From positions 1-47,288 of the forward strand of contig JAERSY010000064.1 in the NCBI GenBank assembly GCA_016845245.1: 47,288 nucleotides of DNA, given 5' to 3'. This document shows, in pieces, positions 18,759 to 28,293 of this stretch. The notes under the pieces were generated by a model. The model worked only from the letters and a program-made list of their open reading frames with translations, did no database searches and was not told where the DNA came from. The translations under genes and the position numbers were made by a program. Numbering within the stretch: position 1 is the first letter of the stretch; each line of letters begins with the position of its first letter. Origin of the DNA: Phycisphaerae bacterium. Lineage in GTDB: Bacteria > Planctomycetota > Phycisphaerae > Phycisphaerales > SM1A02.

Positions 18759-19612
18759 GTAAGAATCCAAGACTCCATCGCATTTGCAAAACCATCTTCC
18801 TCATGGTGACCGCAAACATGTTTGGCATGTGATTTGACAAAACTTGAAGCGTTCTCCATCGCTAATGAAAACCCTGCACTTTTCAATAACTCAATATCGT
18901 TTAACCCGTCACCAATCGCGATGACTCTATCTTTGTTGAGTGAACCATTAAAGTATGTTTCAAGCATCGACCATTTACTCACACTTCTTCCAAAAACTTC
19001 TAGCAAGTGTGTCGCAGAACCAGTTGCCTCACTGCTTGTCACAGCAGACCAATGCTGCATCATTGCTCGGTCACCTAACTGTGAAGAAAGTTTCTGAGCA
19101 ATGGGCTCCAAGCTTGATTCGCTGGCAACTGCCCCTGCTCTGACAGTATGGTTTTTCCATGGGTCATCTTCGACTCGTTCGACTTCGATAAATGAAATGT
19201 CGTGGACGTCGAACCACCACTTTGATGCATCGTGCAACTCGCTTTCGCCAACAAGCACATATTGCACATCTGAAGAACTGATATCTTTTAAGAGCAAACA
19301 GCGATGATTGCCCGCTACGATTTTTTCCGAGACTTCTTCGACGATGTCAAACTCTAAGTGAGAAGCTTCGATTGTTTTCCCAGATGCATCATGCAGGGTT
19401 GAGCCACCAGCGCAAATTGAAACGCCTTCATGTTCAATCCAATCAAGAACATGTTTGCACTCTGCATAACACCTGCCAGTTGCAACAATAACTTCGATGC
19501 CGAGGTTACTGACTTGCTTGATTGCTTCTTTGTTTCGCGCTGAAACTTCACCTGCACTATTGAGCAAGGTTCCATCCAAATCAACGATTAACGTATCCCA
19601 TTTCGGGTGCAT
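18755..19612 (-). CDS. HAD-superfamily (Cof-type) phosphatase
   Basis: 285 residues. Motif I is DLDGTLLNS at residues about 11-19 (nucleophile Asp), motif II is VATGRCY near 60, and motif IV is AIGDGLNDIELLKSAG near 232-247, the standard Cof/IIB HAD pattern. Such enzymes dephosphorylate sugar phosphates, flavin nucleotides or pyridoxal phosphate; which one cannot be told here. The stop overlaps the start of the degenerate IOR-like gene (ATGA), making a two-gene reverse operon. TACGAT (19619-19624) lies 6 nt before the ATG. The linkage to the IOR-like protein may be meaningful, since both could act on one metabolite, but this is speculation. Confidence 0.88.
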   Translation of the reverse strand: MHPKWDTLIVDLDGTLLNSAGEVSARNKEAIKQVSNLGIEVIVATGRCYAECKHVLDWIEHEGVSICAGGSTLHDASGKTIEASHLEFDIVEEVSEKIVAGNHRCLLLKDISSSDVQYVLVGESELHDASKWWFDVHDISFIEVERVEDDPWKNHTVRAGAVASESSLEPIAQKLSSQLGDRAMMQHWSAVTSSEATGSATHLLEVFGRSVSKWSMLETYFNGSLNKDRVIAIGDGLNDIELLKSAGFSLAMENASSFVKSHAKHVCGHHEEDGFANAMESWILT

Positions 19613-19736
19613 ACGGCTATCGTACCATTCCCTAATCCACCTTCTCGCCTCCTACAAAGCACTTTTCGACAATCTGACTTGCGAAGGATTCAAAATGCTC
19701 TTAAAGTTTGAATGAGATGAATGGAGAACGAAGAGC

Positions 19737-20696
19737 GTGATTGAATCTGCATCAAGCATGATCCCTCATTCACTTGCCCGTTCTCTTGAACCCGTCCTCT
19801 TAAAACATTCAAACAATCAGCTTCAAGACATCCACTGGTTTAAAACCGATTGGCAACGTGGTGGCGCTGCGACTGGGTACGCAACATGGGTTGACGAACC
19901 GGGAGAATCTCATCCCGTCGTTGTAAAGATTCCAATCGTTAGAAAGGAGCTTCGCTGGACGAAGCGCATGCAAGATATGGATGGTGTCGCGCCAAAACTT
20001 TTTGCGTACAGCGAACAACTCAATGGATACGACCTCGCATGGATGGTCATTGAGCGCTTTCAGTTTGGCCCACTCGGAACACGGTGGGACGATGGGAACA
20101 TCGATCGCGTCGCAGACGCTGCAGCCCGATTCTCTTCAGCTGCGACAGCGTTCGAACTCGACCAAGAAGGACGAAGAGAAGATTGGAAGGACCTCGTTTC
20201 AAAGTCAAAGAAGAGCATTCGAGAAAATCACATCGATTCAGAAAAGGATTGGAAGAAAGCAATATCTACGATTACGAAAAAACTCGATGGCATTATGGAG
20301 ATGTGGCGAGGCAGGCGAATCGACGAGTGGCTCCATGGCGATTTGCATTTAGCAAACGCGATGTGCAGAACGGGTGAGCAAGATGCTCCTGTTGCATTAA
20401 TCGACCTAGCAGAAGTCCATGCAGGGCACTGGATTGAAGATGCTGTCTATCTCGAACGTCAGTTGTGGGGTCATAAAACTCGCCTCAAAGCGACAAAGCC
20501 AGTCAGTGCGATGGTGGCGGCCCGAAAGAAGCATGGGCTTAGGGTAGATGATGATTACATCAAACTCGTCGACATCAGGCGAATGCTTCTGGCAGCCACT
20601 GCACCCGCATTCATGCAGTCAGAAGGCGACCCTCGATACCTCGCGGCTTGTTTAGACCAACTAAAACAAACAATGTCACGCCTCAAGATTGCGTAA
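19737..20696 (+). CDS. APH/choline-kinase-like phosphotransferase
   Basis: 319 residues with the aminoglycoside-phosphotransferase kinase fold. Visible are VVVKIP (K64, likely ATP lysine), the catalytic loop WLHGDLHLANAM (D202), and LIDLAEVHAGHWIEDAVYLERQL with the metal Asp at D223. Families of this type phosphorylate small molecules such as choline, homoserine or fructosamine; antibiotic resistance should not be assumed. The start is GTG at 19737, with a purine-rich stretch (GGAGAACGAAGAG) upstream; an in-frame ATG at 19758 is the alternative. It stands alone between the reverse HAD gene and a forward TPR-like gene. Confidence 0.8.
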   Translation: MIESASSMIPHSLARSLEPVLLKHSNNQLQDIHWFKTDWQRGGAATGYATWVDEPGESHPVVVKIPIVRKELRWTKRMQDMDGVAPKLFAYSEQLNGYDLAWMVIERFQFGPLGTRWDDGNIDRVADAAARFSSAATAFELDQEGRREDWKDLVSKSKKSIRENHIDSEKDWKKAISTITKKLDGIMEMWRGRRIDEWLHGDLHLANAMCRTGEQDAPVALIDLAEVHAGHWIEDAVYLERQLWGHKTRLKATKPVSAMVAARKKHGLRVDDDYIKLVDIRRMLLAATAPAFMQSEGDPRYLAACLDQLKQTMSRLKIA

Positions 20697-20774
20697 AAGG
20701 CCTGTTTTTCTCCAATTGTTTGCGATTCAGGGCGAGGTAGACTAAAATCTCCAATTCTCAAAAGGAATTTATTC

Positions 20775-21530
20775 ATGGACCGTGACCGTTTAAAAGATAT
20801 CCAAACAGCAGACCTTTCTGAAAGCAATATGAACGAGGATTTCGTTGTATGGCTGAAAACGAAAGGCCCAACGTATCTACTCTTTTTCATGGTCATCATT
20901 GCTGCCTACCTCTACTACGTTCGGTATCAACAAGGTGAAACTGCGTATCGTGCTGAAGCATGGATCGCATATCAAGAGGCAGTTGCTTCAGGATTGCCAG
21001 CATCACACGAAGACGTTGCTGTTTCCTTCGCCGATGTCGACTCAATTGAGGGTCTTGGATACATCAGTGCAGGTGATGCATATCTCAAATCCTTTGTGCT
21101 TGGCAAAACTGTTGGGAACGCTCAAGAGAATGCGACTCCATTAAGTGAAGACGACCGCACGTTCTATCTTGAAAAAGCAGACGCCCTCTACAGCAAGGCA
21201 GTAGCACTTGATGACAGTTCGCCGCAAACCACTTTGATTGTGGTGAGTGGTCTTTACGGAAGAGCTGCTGTGTCTGAATCAAGAGGCGACGTTGAAGGCG
21301 CTGAACAGTTCTATAACCAAGTCATCAGTAGAGTTGGCGACCAATATCCATCGCTTGCAAGCCAAGCTGAGGCACGAATCACAAGTTTGCCAAATCTCGC
21401 TGTTGCAGTGCAATTGCCAACAGATGCTGAAGTGACTGCTCAACTCAATCGCACTGAAAGTCGTGACGCATCACCAAACAACACGACAATCGATGCGCTT
21501 ACTGAGCTCACTGATTCACCGAGTCAATAA
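20775..21530 (+). CDS. Membrane-anchored TPR-like protein (YfgM-like layout)
   Basis: 251 residues. The cytoplasmic N-terminus (about 30 residues) is followed by one transmembrane helix at residues 34-49 (YLLFFMVIIAAYLYYV) and an Ala-rich helical region (AYRAEAWIAYQEAVASG, DAYLKSFVLGKT, ADALYSKAVALDDSSP, RGDVEGAEQFYNQVI). This resembles TPR_21/YfgM-type proteins, which assist envelope protein folding at the translocon; the assignment rests on layout only. The start is supported by AAAGGA about 9 nt upstream. A TAGACT box lies near 20741. rluD follows after 2 nt, probably co-transcribed. Confidence 0.75.
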   Translation: MDRDRLKDIQTADLSESNMNEDFVVWLKTKGPTYLLFFMVIIAAYLYYVRYQQGETAYRAEAWIAYQEAVASGLPASHEDVAVSFADVDSIEGLGYISAGDAYLKSFVLGKTVGNAQENATPLSEDDRTFYLEKADALYSKAVALDDSSPQTTLIVVSGLYGRAAVSESRGDVEGAEQFYNQVISRVGDQYPSLASQAEARITSLPNLAVAVQLPTDAEVTAQLNRTESRDASPNNTTIDALTELTDSPSQ

Positions 21531-21532
21531 AC

Positions 21533-22696
21533 ATGAGCTCGAATTCCGAGCAAACTGAATCGATTTTTGATGGCGGCGGCAATATTGATACTGCTGCATT
21601 ATTCCGCGCGTACGAATCTCAAAGTGAAAATGACGACAAACCCGTTGAAGCGACGTTTAAGTTGTCACACGATTTAAAGTCACGGCTCGACAAATACCTC
21701 ACAACAAGAATCCCATTCCTTTCTCGAACAAGTCTACAGCGGCTCATTAGTGAAGAAGCGGTCACTGTCAATGGAAGGACGCCCAAAGCATCGACGAAGT
21801 TATCAAAGGGCGATGTCATAAACATTATTCTTCCTCCACCGCCTTCGAAAGACATCAAGGGCGAAGACATTCCCCTGAACATTATCTTTGAAGACAAGGA
21901 CATCATCGTCATTAACAAAGATGATGACATCATTGTTCATCCGGCGAGAACGACAAACAGCGGAACGATGCTCAATGCACTTGTGTGGCACTTCGAACAC
22001 AACAGCAGTGGCAATTTGTCTACCGTAGGCGAAGAGTTCGCAAGACCAGGAGTCGTTCACCGACTCGACAGGCATACGACTGGCGTCATGGTTGCAGCAA
22101 AAACTGACACGGCGCACTGGCGTGTCTGTAAACAGTTTGAGAAAAGACAAACTCAAAAACGGTATCTCGCGGTCGTTCACGGTGAAGTAGAACCGCACAC
22201 GGATACCATCGATGTCCCCCTCGGAAAACATCCTACTAAACGTGAATCGTACGCTGTGAGATGGGATGATTTAGGCAAACCGTCAGTCACCATCTTTAGA
22301 GTCGTAGAACAGTACGACGGCTACACGCTCGTTGAACTAGAACTCAAAACTGGTCGCACACACCAAATTCGGCTTCACCTTCAACATTTAGGGTATCCAA
22401 TCGTTGGCGATGATATTTATGGCGGAAAGCATTTGAAGTACGCAGACTTGTTGCCACGAGGCGTTTCTGAAAATGTGAATCGGAGTGACTGGCTCATGCA
22501 GCGCCAAGCACTTCATGCTGGCTATCTTGGTTTTGTGCATCCCATCAATGAACAATCTGTGTCATATACCGCCCCATTACATGGCGACATGGCTGAACTT
22601 GTTTCACTTCTTAGAAAGTATCACTACAAAGCTTCGCCAAAAGTACCCGGAACTGTCATTGATATTGAAGAAGCGATTCCAGCTAGCGAAGCTTGA
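21533..22696 (+). CDS. RluA/RluD-family pseudouridine synthase
   Basis: 387 residues. An N-terminal S4 RNA-binding domain (SRLDKYLTTRIPFLSRTSLQRLISEEAVTVNG, about 55-115) precedes a pseudouridine synthase domain with the catalytic motif HRLDRHTTG (active Asp) and LKTGRTHQIRLHLQHLGYPIVGD. This fits RluD, which modifies helix 69 of 23S rRNA, but RluC or a related specificity cannot be excluded. The N-terminus carries about 45 extra residues before S4. It begins 2 nt after the TPR-like gene. Its last 14 nt overlap the end of the convergent mraY. Confidence 0.93.
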   Translation: MSSNSEQTESIFDGGGNIDTAALFRAYESQSENDDKPVEATFKLSHDLKSRLDKYLTTRIPFLSRTSLQRLISEEAVTVNGRTPKASTKLSKGDVINIILPPPPSKDIKGEDIPLNIIFEDKDIIVINKDDDIIVHPARTTNSGTMLNALVWHFEHNSSGNLSTVGEEFARPGVVHRLDRHTTGVMVAAKTDTAHWRVCKQFEKRQTQKRYLAVVHGEVEPHTDTIDVPLGKHPTKRESYAVRWDDLGKPSVTIFRVVEQYDGYTLVELELKTGRTHQIRLHLQHLGYPIVGDDIYGGKHLKYADLLPRGVSENVNRSDWLMQRQALHAGYLGFVHPINEQSVSYTAPLHGDMAELVSLLRKYHYKASPKVPGTVIDIEEAIPASEA

Positions 22697-23849
22697 TTGA
22701 CACGAGTGCAATCATCGCAAGGACGACTGCAAGAATCCAAAAGCGAATAACGACCTGCGTTTCCGACCAACCCTTTCGGTGAAAGTGATGGTGAATTGGC
22801 GCGCACGTAAAGATTCGTTTTCCACCACTCAGTTTGTAGTACCCAATCTGCATGAAACTACTCATGATTTCCATGATGAATACGCCGCCAATAATGAGTA
22901 ACAAAAACTCTTGCCTGATGATGATTGCGATTGTCGCGAGCATTCCGCCAAGAGGCATCGAGCCAGCATCACCCATAAACACTCTTGCAGGGTGGCAATT
23001 GAACCACATGAAACCAAGACACGCGCCAGCCGTTGCGCCTGCAACAACCATGACTTCTGAAGCACCTTCGATATATGGCATCAATAAGTAACCCGCAACA
23101 TCTGGCGTCCCTGCGATGTAACAAAGCACCATCATCGCAAAACTCGCAATCATGACAGTTCCTGGAGCGAGTCCATCGAGCCCATCAGTAATGTTGACTG
23201 CATTTGACATTGTCATCACCATAAAGATGGAGATAAACAGAAACATGCCAAGGCCAAGTGTGATGACACTTGGAGATAACACCAATGCTTCTAGTGAGGG
23301 TTCATACGTTCTCTGAAATGGAATCGTAAGCACATGCGCGGCGTCCCCACTTCCCGCGTTCCACACAATCCAACCAACGATAAACCCAATGCCAAACTGA
23401 AACAGCAACTTCTCCCAGCTAAAGAGGCCATCCCTCGAACCCTCTGCTCGTCGTTTTGCAATCAGTTTGAGCCAATCATCTGCAACACCTAACCCCGTAA
23501 ACAACACCATCACCATGAGCAGGAGCGTGATGTACTGGTTGAACACATCAGCAAAGAGCAACGTTGTGCAAATCACTGAACCCATCAAGAGTAGCCCCCC
23601 CATTGTTGGCGTGTTCTCCTTGTTTCTCATCAAGGCATTCAACTCAGCATTACTAAACTCTGCTCCATCACCGATCTTCTTTAAGATGAGCCAGCGAATA
23701 AATGGATTCGCAAGGAAAAATACGATGCAGAATGCAATGAGAACCGAAGCAAACGCCCTGAACTCAAGTTGATAGAGCACTTGCATATATGTGTACAGCC
23801 CTACCTCATCAAGCCACTGTTCCATTGATTGCATGAGGTTGTACAACAT
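22683..23849 (-). CDS. mraY: Phospho-N-acetylmuramoyl-pentapeptide transferase
   Basis: Makes lipid I by transferring phospho-MurNAc-pentapeptide to undecaprenyl phosphate in the inner membrane. 388 residues with about ten transmembrane segments. Signatures are NTPTMGGLL, ADDWLKL (first Asp pair), NAVNITDGLDGLAPG (catalytic Asp), GFMWFNCHPARVFMGDAGSMPLGG and PIHHHFHRKGW. It is the last gene of the reverse operon def-fmt-HExxH-queA-murE-murF-mraY and starts 18 nt after murF. The 3' end overlaps the end of the pseudouridine synthase gene. Confidence 0.97.
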   Translation of the reverse strand: MLYNLMQSMEQWLDEVGLYTYMQVLYQLEFRAFASVLIAFCIVFFLANPFIRWLILKKIGDGAEFSNAELNALMRNKENTPTMGGLLLMGSVICTTLLFADVFNQYITLLLMVMVLFTGLGVADDWLKLIAKRRAEGSRDGLFSWEKLLFQFGIGFIVGWIVWNAGSGDAAHVLTIPFQRTYEPSLEALVLSPSVITLGLGMFLFISIFMVMTMSNAVNITDGLDGLAPGTVMIASFAMMVLCYIAGTPDVAGYLLMPYIEGASEVMVVAGATAGACLGFMWFNCHPARVFMGDAGSMPLGGMLATIAIIIRQEFLLLIIGGVFIMEIMSSFMQIGYYKLSGGKRIFTCAPIHHHFHRKGWSETQVVIRFWILAVVLAMIALVSIKLR

Positions 23850-23867
23850 CTAATAGGGTATCGTCAG

Positions 23868-25196
23868 TTAAGGATGTAAAACTTTTCTTTGAGAGAAACA
23901 CTCAATCACACGCTCGAGCGCCATTCCTCTTGAACCCTTCAAGAACACAATGTCATCATTGCATAGAAGTGACGCAATTGACTCCATCGCGTGCGCTGTT
24001 GCTTCGGGGAAACACATCGCGTTCGGCATCGTTTTGCATGCTTCACTCATTGCGTTTCCAACAAGGCACACAACATCTGCATCGACTGACGAAATGTGAG
24101 AAATGAGTTTGTCGTGCTCTGCACTTTCATCACTTCCAAGCTCAAGCATGTCACCCAATACCAAGACCTTTCGCGCGCTTTCGCACCCAGCTGCGAACTT
24201 GAGCAATGCCCGCATCGAAGCGGGATTTGCGTTGTATGCATCGTTGATGAATGTCACACCATGTAACTCTTTTGATGACATTCTTCCGGAAGGCGGGCTC
24301 ACTGTCGTCAACGCTTTCAGGAGTGTTATTCTATTCGGTTCCATTCCTGTTTTCTTGAGCGCTTCCTCGGATGCCAAGAGCGCGATTGCGCCGTTGACTG
24401 TGTTATGTTCACCAAGCAGGTTCATTTCAAATTTCTCACTGTTGTGAACAATGACGCCATTGCCCGTAGTCGACTGAGCAAACGCAAAGCTCATGGAATC
24501 AATATCGATAATCGGACAACGAATATCTGCTTGAGAGGCATCGATCTGCTTGCCAATAATAGCAACGCCGTCCTCCGTAAGCGACTCAAGCAATGAACAT
24601 TTCTCTTTTGTAATGGCTTCGATTGAGCCAAACCCTTCTAAATGCGCAGGCGCAATTGCTGTCACAACTGCAATGTCGGGTTTGACGAGCGATGCAAGCG
24701 TTGCGATTTCGCCAACTTCGTTTGCGCCAACTTCAATGACAACGAACGAAGCTTCTTCTGCATCTAACATGGTCATGGGAACGCCAAGTTCGTTGTTAAA
24801 ACTCATTGGTGAACTTATGGCATGTTCGCCGAGAAGCGATGCAATGAGATCCTTTGTCGTCGTTTTTCCGACTGAACCCGTGACTGCAATGACAACGCCA
24901 TTCACAAAAGGACGCCTTTGGAGTGCTAAATTGAACAATGCTTCTTGTGGGTTTTCGACAATGACAACTGGCACTTCACACTGAACGGGTTTTGATGCAA
25001 CGACAGCTGCACATCCCCTCTTCACGGCCTCTTCAATGTAGTCATGCCCATCAGCGTGTTGACCTTGGAGTGCAAAAAACACTTTTCCAAGCACATCCCT
25101 TCGAGTGTCAATCTCAGCGCCCGAACATTGAACATCTTCGCGACCAATCAGTTGACCTGAGACGTAGGATTCAAGTTGTTCAGTTGTAAATGGCAT
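23868..25196 (-). CDS. murF: UDP-MurNAc-tripeptide--D-Ala-D-Ala ligase
   Basis: Adds D-Ala-D-Ala to UDP-MurNAc-tripeptide, completing the cytoplasmic peptidoglycan precursor. 442 residues. Mur ligase layout: N-terminal UMP-binding domain (about 1-95), central ATPase with GSVGKTTTKDL (107-117), EVGANEVGEI, and the C-terminal domain with FINDAYNANPASMRALL and LVLGDMLELG. The ATG overlaps the murE stop by 1 nt (TAATG). The expected substrate is the product of the adjacent murE. Confidence 0.96.
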   Translation of the reverse strand: MPFTTEQLESYVSGQLIGREDVQCSGAEIDTRRDVLGKVFFALQGQHADGHDYIEEAVKRGCAAVVASKPVQCEVPVVIVENPQEALFNLALQRRPFVNGVVIAVTGSVGKTTTKDLIASLLGEHAISSPMSFNNELGVPMTMLDAEEASFVVIEVGANEVGEIATLASLVKPDIAVVTAIAPAHLEGFGSIEAITKEKCSLLESLTEDGVAIIGKQIDASQADIRCPIIDIDSMSFAFAQSTTGNGVIVHNSEKFEMNLLGEHNTVNGAIALLASEEALKKTGMEPNRITLLKALTTVSPPSGRMSSKELHGVTFINDAYNANPASMRALLKFAAGCESARKVLVLGDMLELGSDESAEHDKLISHISSVDADVVCLVGNAMSEACKTMPNAMCFPEATAHAMESIASLLCNDDIVFLKGSRGMALERVIECFSQRKVLHP

Positions 25197-26680
25197 TACA
25201 CCTTGCTCTGTAATCGCTCATCAATTGCATCTTGAGCAATTGAGACGTCATCGAAGGGAATCGTTTCATCTTTCAGAATTTGGTTTTTCTCATGACCCTT
25301 GCCTGCGATGACAACGACATCGCATTCTGATGCGTCATGAATCGCTTTTTCAATGGCTTGCTTGCGGTCTGAAATGCGGTAGACGCATGGCCTTCGGTCG
25401 GACGGAACACCGGAGAGCACTTCGTCGAGGATTGCGTCAGGGTCTTCACTTCTTGGGTTGTCACTTGTTGCATACGCAACGTCACCAATCGTCGACGCAA
25501 TTCGGCCCATTCTCGGTCTCTTTGAACGATCCCTGTCACCACCACAACCAAAGACGACATGCAACTTCCCGCCATCAGGCAAAATGTGCCGCACCGATTC
25601 AAGCATTTGTTCAAGCGCGTCATCGGTATGTGCGAAATCAACAAAGACTGGAACATTACACGTCCCCACTCGTTCAAGTCGACCGGGCGGCGGCGTGCAA
25701 GTCAGTAATGCGTTTCGAATACCTTCGCAGTCAGCACCCATCTGGTGTGCAACGAAAGCTGCTTGCAGCGCATTGGTCGCATTGTGACGACCAATCAGTG
25801 GCAGTAGCACTTCAATCGTTCCCCAGGGACCATGGAGTTTGATGTTTGAACCGTTTAGCGTTTCATTCAGAATCTCAACCCAGCCCGCAGCAGCATCGCT
25901 TTCAGTTCTGCACGAATAAACTTTTGCGTGACAACGATCTGCGATTGACCAACTCGCGGGGTCATCCATATTGATAATCGCTGACTCTTGCACAAGGTCA
26001 AAGAGTCTCATCTTTGCTTGAAGATACGCAGCGGGCGTACCGTGGTAATCCAAGTGATCGCCTGAGAAGTTCGTGAATATTCCAGAATGAAAACGTAATG
26101 CTGAAACGCGTCCTTGGTCAAGCGCGTGACTTGAACACTCCATGACTGCGACATTGCATCCATTATCAATCATGCTTCGAAGAAGCCGACTGTTGTCACA
26201 AAAACTTGGAGTCGTTAACACCGAGCTTTTGCTCACCCTGCCGTCGTCGCACACAATTGTTCCGAGCATTCCACACCGAGTTGAGCAAGAACGAAGAATG
26301 TGCCGAACAAGCCACGCAACCGTCGTCTTTCCATTTGTTCCTGTTACACCAATGAGTTTGATGTTTGAAGATGGATTACCATAGAAACGCTCTGCAATCT
26401 CTGCACCAATTGCTTCAGGTTTATATGTAACGATGCACCCAATGGCTTTATGCTTGAGCGTATCTGCGACATCTGGCGTACACACAATGACGCTTGCACC
26501 GCGTTCAATTGCATCGTCGATAAAGGCAGCGCCATCTCTTCGATGTCCACTTCGTGCGACAAAGCAAGCCCCTTCAATAACTCGTCTCGAGTGTTCAACG
26601 ACAGTTGTGACAGACAGACCAACATCTATGTTGGAAAGTTCTACATCGAGTCCTTGAATCAGTCGTTTAATCGATTGCAT
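25196..26680 (-). CDS. murE: UDP-MurNAc-tripeptide ligase (meso-DAP type)
   Basis: Adds meso-diaminopimelate to UDP-MurNAc-L-Ala-D-Glu. 494 residues. P-loop GVTGTNGKTT at 111-120; the carbamylated-Lys region is in the central domain. The C-terminal domain carries D407-N-P-R410 (SDNPRSEDP), the motif that selects meso-DAP rather than lysine. This supports a DAP-type peptidoglycan cell wall in this planctomycete. It lies 24 nt downstream of queA. A potential TATCCT box exists 12 nt before the start, but read-through from queA is more likely. Confidence 0.96.
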   Translation of the reverse strand: MQSIKRLIQGLDVELSNIDVGLSVTTVVEHSRRVIEGACFVARSGHRRDGAAFIDDAIERGASVIVCTPDVADTLKHKAIGCIVTYKPEAIGAEIAERFYGNPSSNIKLIGVTGTNGKTTVAWLVRHILRSCSTRCGMLGTIVCDDGRVSKSSVLTTPSFCDNSRLLRSMIDNGCNVAVMECSSHALDQGRVSALRFHSGIFTNFSGDHLDYHGTPAAYLQAKMRLFDLVQESAIINMDDPASWSIADRCHAKVYSCRTESDAAAGWVEILNETLNGSNIKLHGPWGTIEVLLPLIGRHNATNALQAAFVAHQMGADCEGIRNALLTCTPPPGRLERVGTCNVPVFVDFAHTDDALEQMLESVRHILPDGGKLHVVFGCGGDRDRSKRPRMGRIASTIGDVAYATSDNPRSEDPDAILDEVLSGVPSDRRPCVYRISDRKQAIEKAIHDASECDVVVIAGKGHEKNQILKDETIPFDDVSIAQDAIDERLQSKV

Positions 26681-26704
26681 CCGTGCATAAGCAGGATAGC
26701 ATTA

Positions 26705-27766
26705 TTAATGGTCCGATGGAATAAACATTGCGTCACCAAAGCTATAAAATCGATAACTCGACTCAATTGCTTCAGCGTAGACCTGATGCATTTTTTCAAG
26801 CCCTATGTAAGCACTCACAAGCGCAAGAAGCGTTGACTTTGGCAAATGAAAGTTCGTGAGGATGCCATCAACGAGTTTCGAATGATATGGCGGTGAAATC
26901 ATGAGTGATGTTTCGCCAGAGAGTCCGCTTGACGTATCCCAAGCGTCAATCTCAGGAAGCGATTCCAATGTTCGAACGCTTGTCGTCCCGACGGCAAGGA
27001 TTGGGATGCCCTGCAACTTTGCCTCTTTTAACATTGACAACGATTCTTTTGATACAAACCATGATTCTTCATGCATGGGATGGTCTTCGATGCTCTCACA
27101 TTCAATCGGTTTAAATGTTCCAGCACCGACGTGCAATGTCACTTTTACGATAGTCGCACCACTACCACTCAATTCGTCAAGAAGGGCTTCATCAAAATGA
27201 AGGCCCGCAGTCGGCGCCGCGACTGAACTTGACTGCATTCGATCAGCGTAAACAGTTTGATACCGTTGCCGATCCTCATCGTCTTTTTGCATTGCATCCC
27301 CTCTCGCTTTGATAATGTAGGGAGGGAGCGGTGTAAGACCAACATCTTCAAGAATCTCAGTTGGATGCCGCGTGTCATTACACTCACAATTCCAGTGCGA
27401 ACCTTGTTTCTGTTTCAATCGTAACTCGACATCATTACCAAAAACGACAGTCATCCCCTCTCTAAACTTCCGACCGCTTTTGAGCATCACTTCCCAATCA
27501 CTTGCCCCAAGATGATTGAGGTACAGCCCGCTGACCTTTCCGCCCGTGTCTTTATGATGTCCCGAAAACCGAGCAGGTACAACTGCTGTTTCATTCACGA
27601 CTAAAAGGTATTTCTCAGGCAAAAACTGCGCCAAGTCCCGAACGTGCGCGTGCCTGTTTGGTTCACCAACAACGAGCAATCGAGCGGATGACCTTGGGGA
27701 CACTGGATGCGTTGCAATCATCCCTTCTGGAAGGTGATAATCAAGATCTTGTACTGTTAATGTCAC
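26705..27766 (-). CDS. queA: S-adenosylmethionine:tRNA ribosyltransferase-isomerase
   Basis: Transfers and rearranges the ribosyl group of SAM onto preQ1 in tRNA, giving epoxyqueuosine. 353 residues, full length. Family signatures are LDYHLPEGMIATHP at the N-terminus, LLVVNETAVVPARF, LTPLPPYI, YQTVYA, AAPTAGLHFDEALL, LHVGAGTF and LTNFHLPKSTLLALVSA near the C-terminus. The start overlaps the stop of the upstream HExxH gene by 4 nt. tgt is not in the window. Confidence 0.96.
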   Translation of the reverse strand: MTLTVQDLDYHLPEGMIATHPVSPRSSARLLVVGEPNRHAHVRDLAQFLPEKYLLVVNETAVVPARFSGHHKDTGGKVSGLYLNHLGASDWEVMLKSGRKFREGMTVVFGNDVELRLKQKQGSHWNCECNDTRHPTEILEDVGLTPLPPYIIKARGDAMQKDDEDRQRYQTVYADRMQSSSVAAPTAGLHFDEALLDELSGSGATIVKVTLHVGAGTFKPIECESIEDHPMHEESWFVSKESLSMLKEAKLQGIPILAVGTTSVRTLESLPEIDAWDTSSGLSGETSLMISPPYHSKLVDGILTNFHLPKSTLLALVSAYIGLEKMHQVYAEAIESSYRFYSFGDAMFIPSDH

Positions 27767-28293
27767 GCGACTTTGAATCTTTGTTCTGGAAGGTATTGCA
27801 ACAGCTCTTCAGGAATCTTTTTCAGACCCCTTCTGAGCGCTTTTGCGAGGGCATATCGAAGTGCGTCATCTCTTCGCTTTATGACGTTCTTTGTGATGCG
27901 AATGCCGTTGGCTTCCATCGCCTTGAGAGACCATTCCCACGCATGGTATTCCTCAAGACACCTCGGCTTGTACACGTGAAATCCAATGGCGTGATGCCCC
28001 ACTTCATGAAGAAAAATGGCGCAGCTCATCGGTCCCTTTGGGTAGGGCGACTCAAGCATTCTCGTGACGTTGCCCTGTTTATCCTTGAGTTCCCACGCGC
28101 ATCCACTCATTGAACTTCTCCATTTGCGAATACGAAAACCGTAGGTTGACTTCATCTGTTCAACGAGCGCGTCATATTTTGCTTGAATTGGTCTCGGCGA
28201 AGATTGCCTTGTCTTTTGTTTTAACTTGGGTGCAGGTGGCTCTGGTTTTGCAAGCAAATCCCAAAGCGTAAGTGCAATCGTCTTCATATTCAT
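27763..28293 (-). CDS. Putative small zinc metallopeptidase (HExxH), unknown family
   Basis: 176 residues. A central H96-E-V-G-H100-H motif in FLHEVGHHAIGF is followed about 15 residues later by LEEYHAWEW, which supplies possible third Glu ligands, a minigluzincin-like arrangement. Residues 35-60 look helical and basic, and the C-terminus is rich in Arg/Lys. No signal peptide or membrane helix is seen, so it is probably cytoplasmic. It overlaps fmt (ATGA) and queA by 4 nt each, so it is embedded in an operon for initiator-tRNA formylation, deformylation and queuosine. I do not recognise a named family; activity is inferred only from the motif. Confidence 0.7.
   Translation of the reverse strand: MNMKTIALTLWDLLAKPEPPAPKLKQKTRQSSPRPIQAKYDALVEQMKSTYGFRIRKWRSSMSGCAWELKDKQGNVTRMLESPYPKGPMSCAIFLHEVGHHAIGFHVYKPRCLEEYHAWEWSLKAMEANGIRITKNVIKRRDDALRYALAKALRRGLKKIPEELLQYLPEQRFKVA

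Noticed and set aside
19737-20696. APH-like protein as an antibiotic-resistance gene
   Set aside because: The fold is shared by many small-molecule kinases and nothing in the sequence or context points to aminoglycosides.
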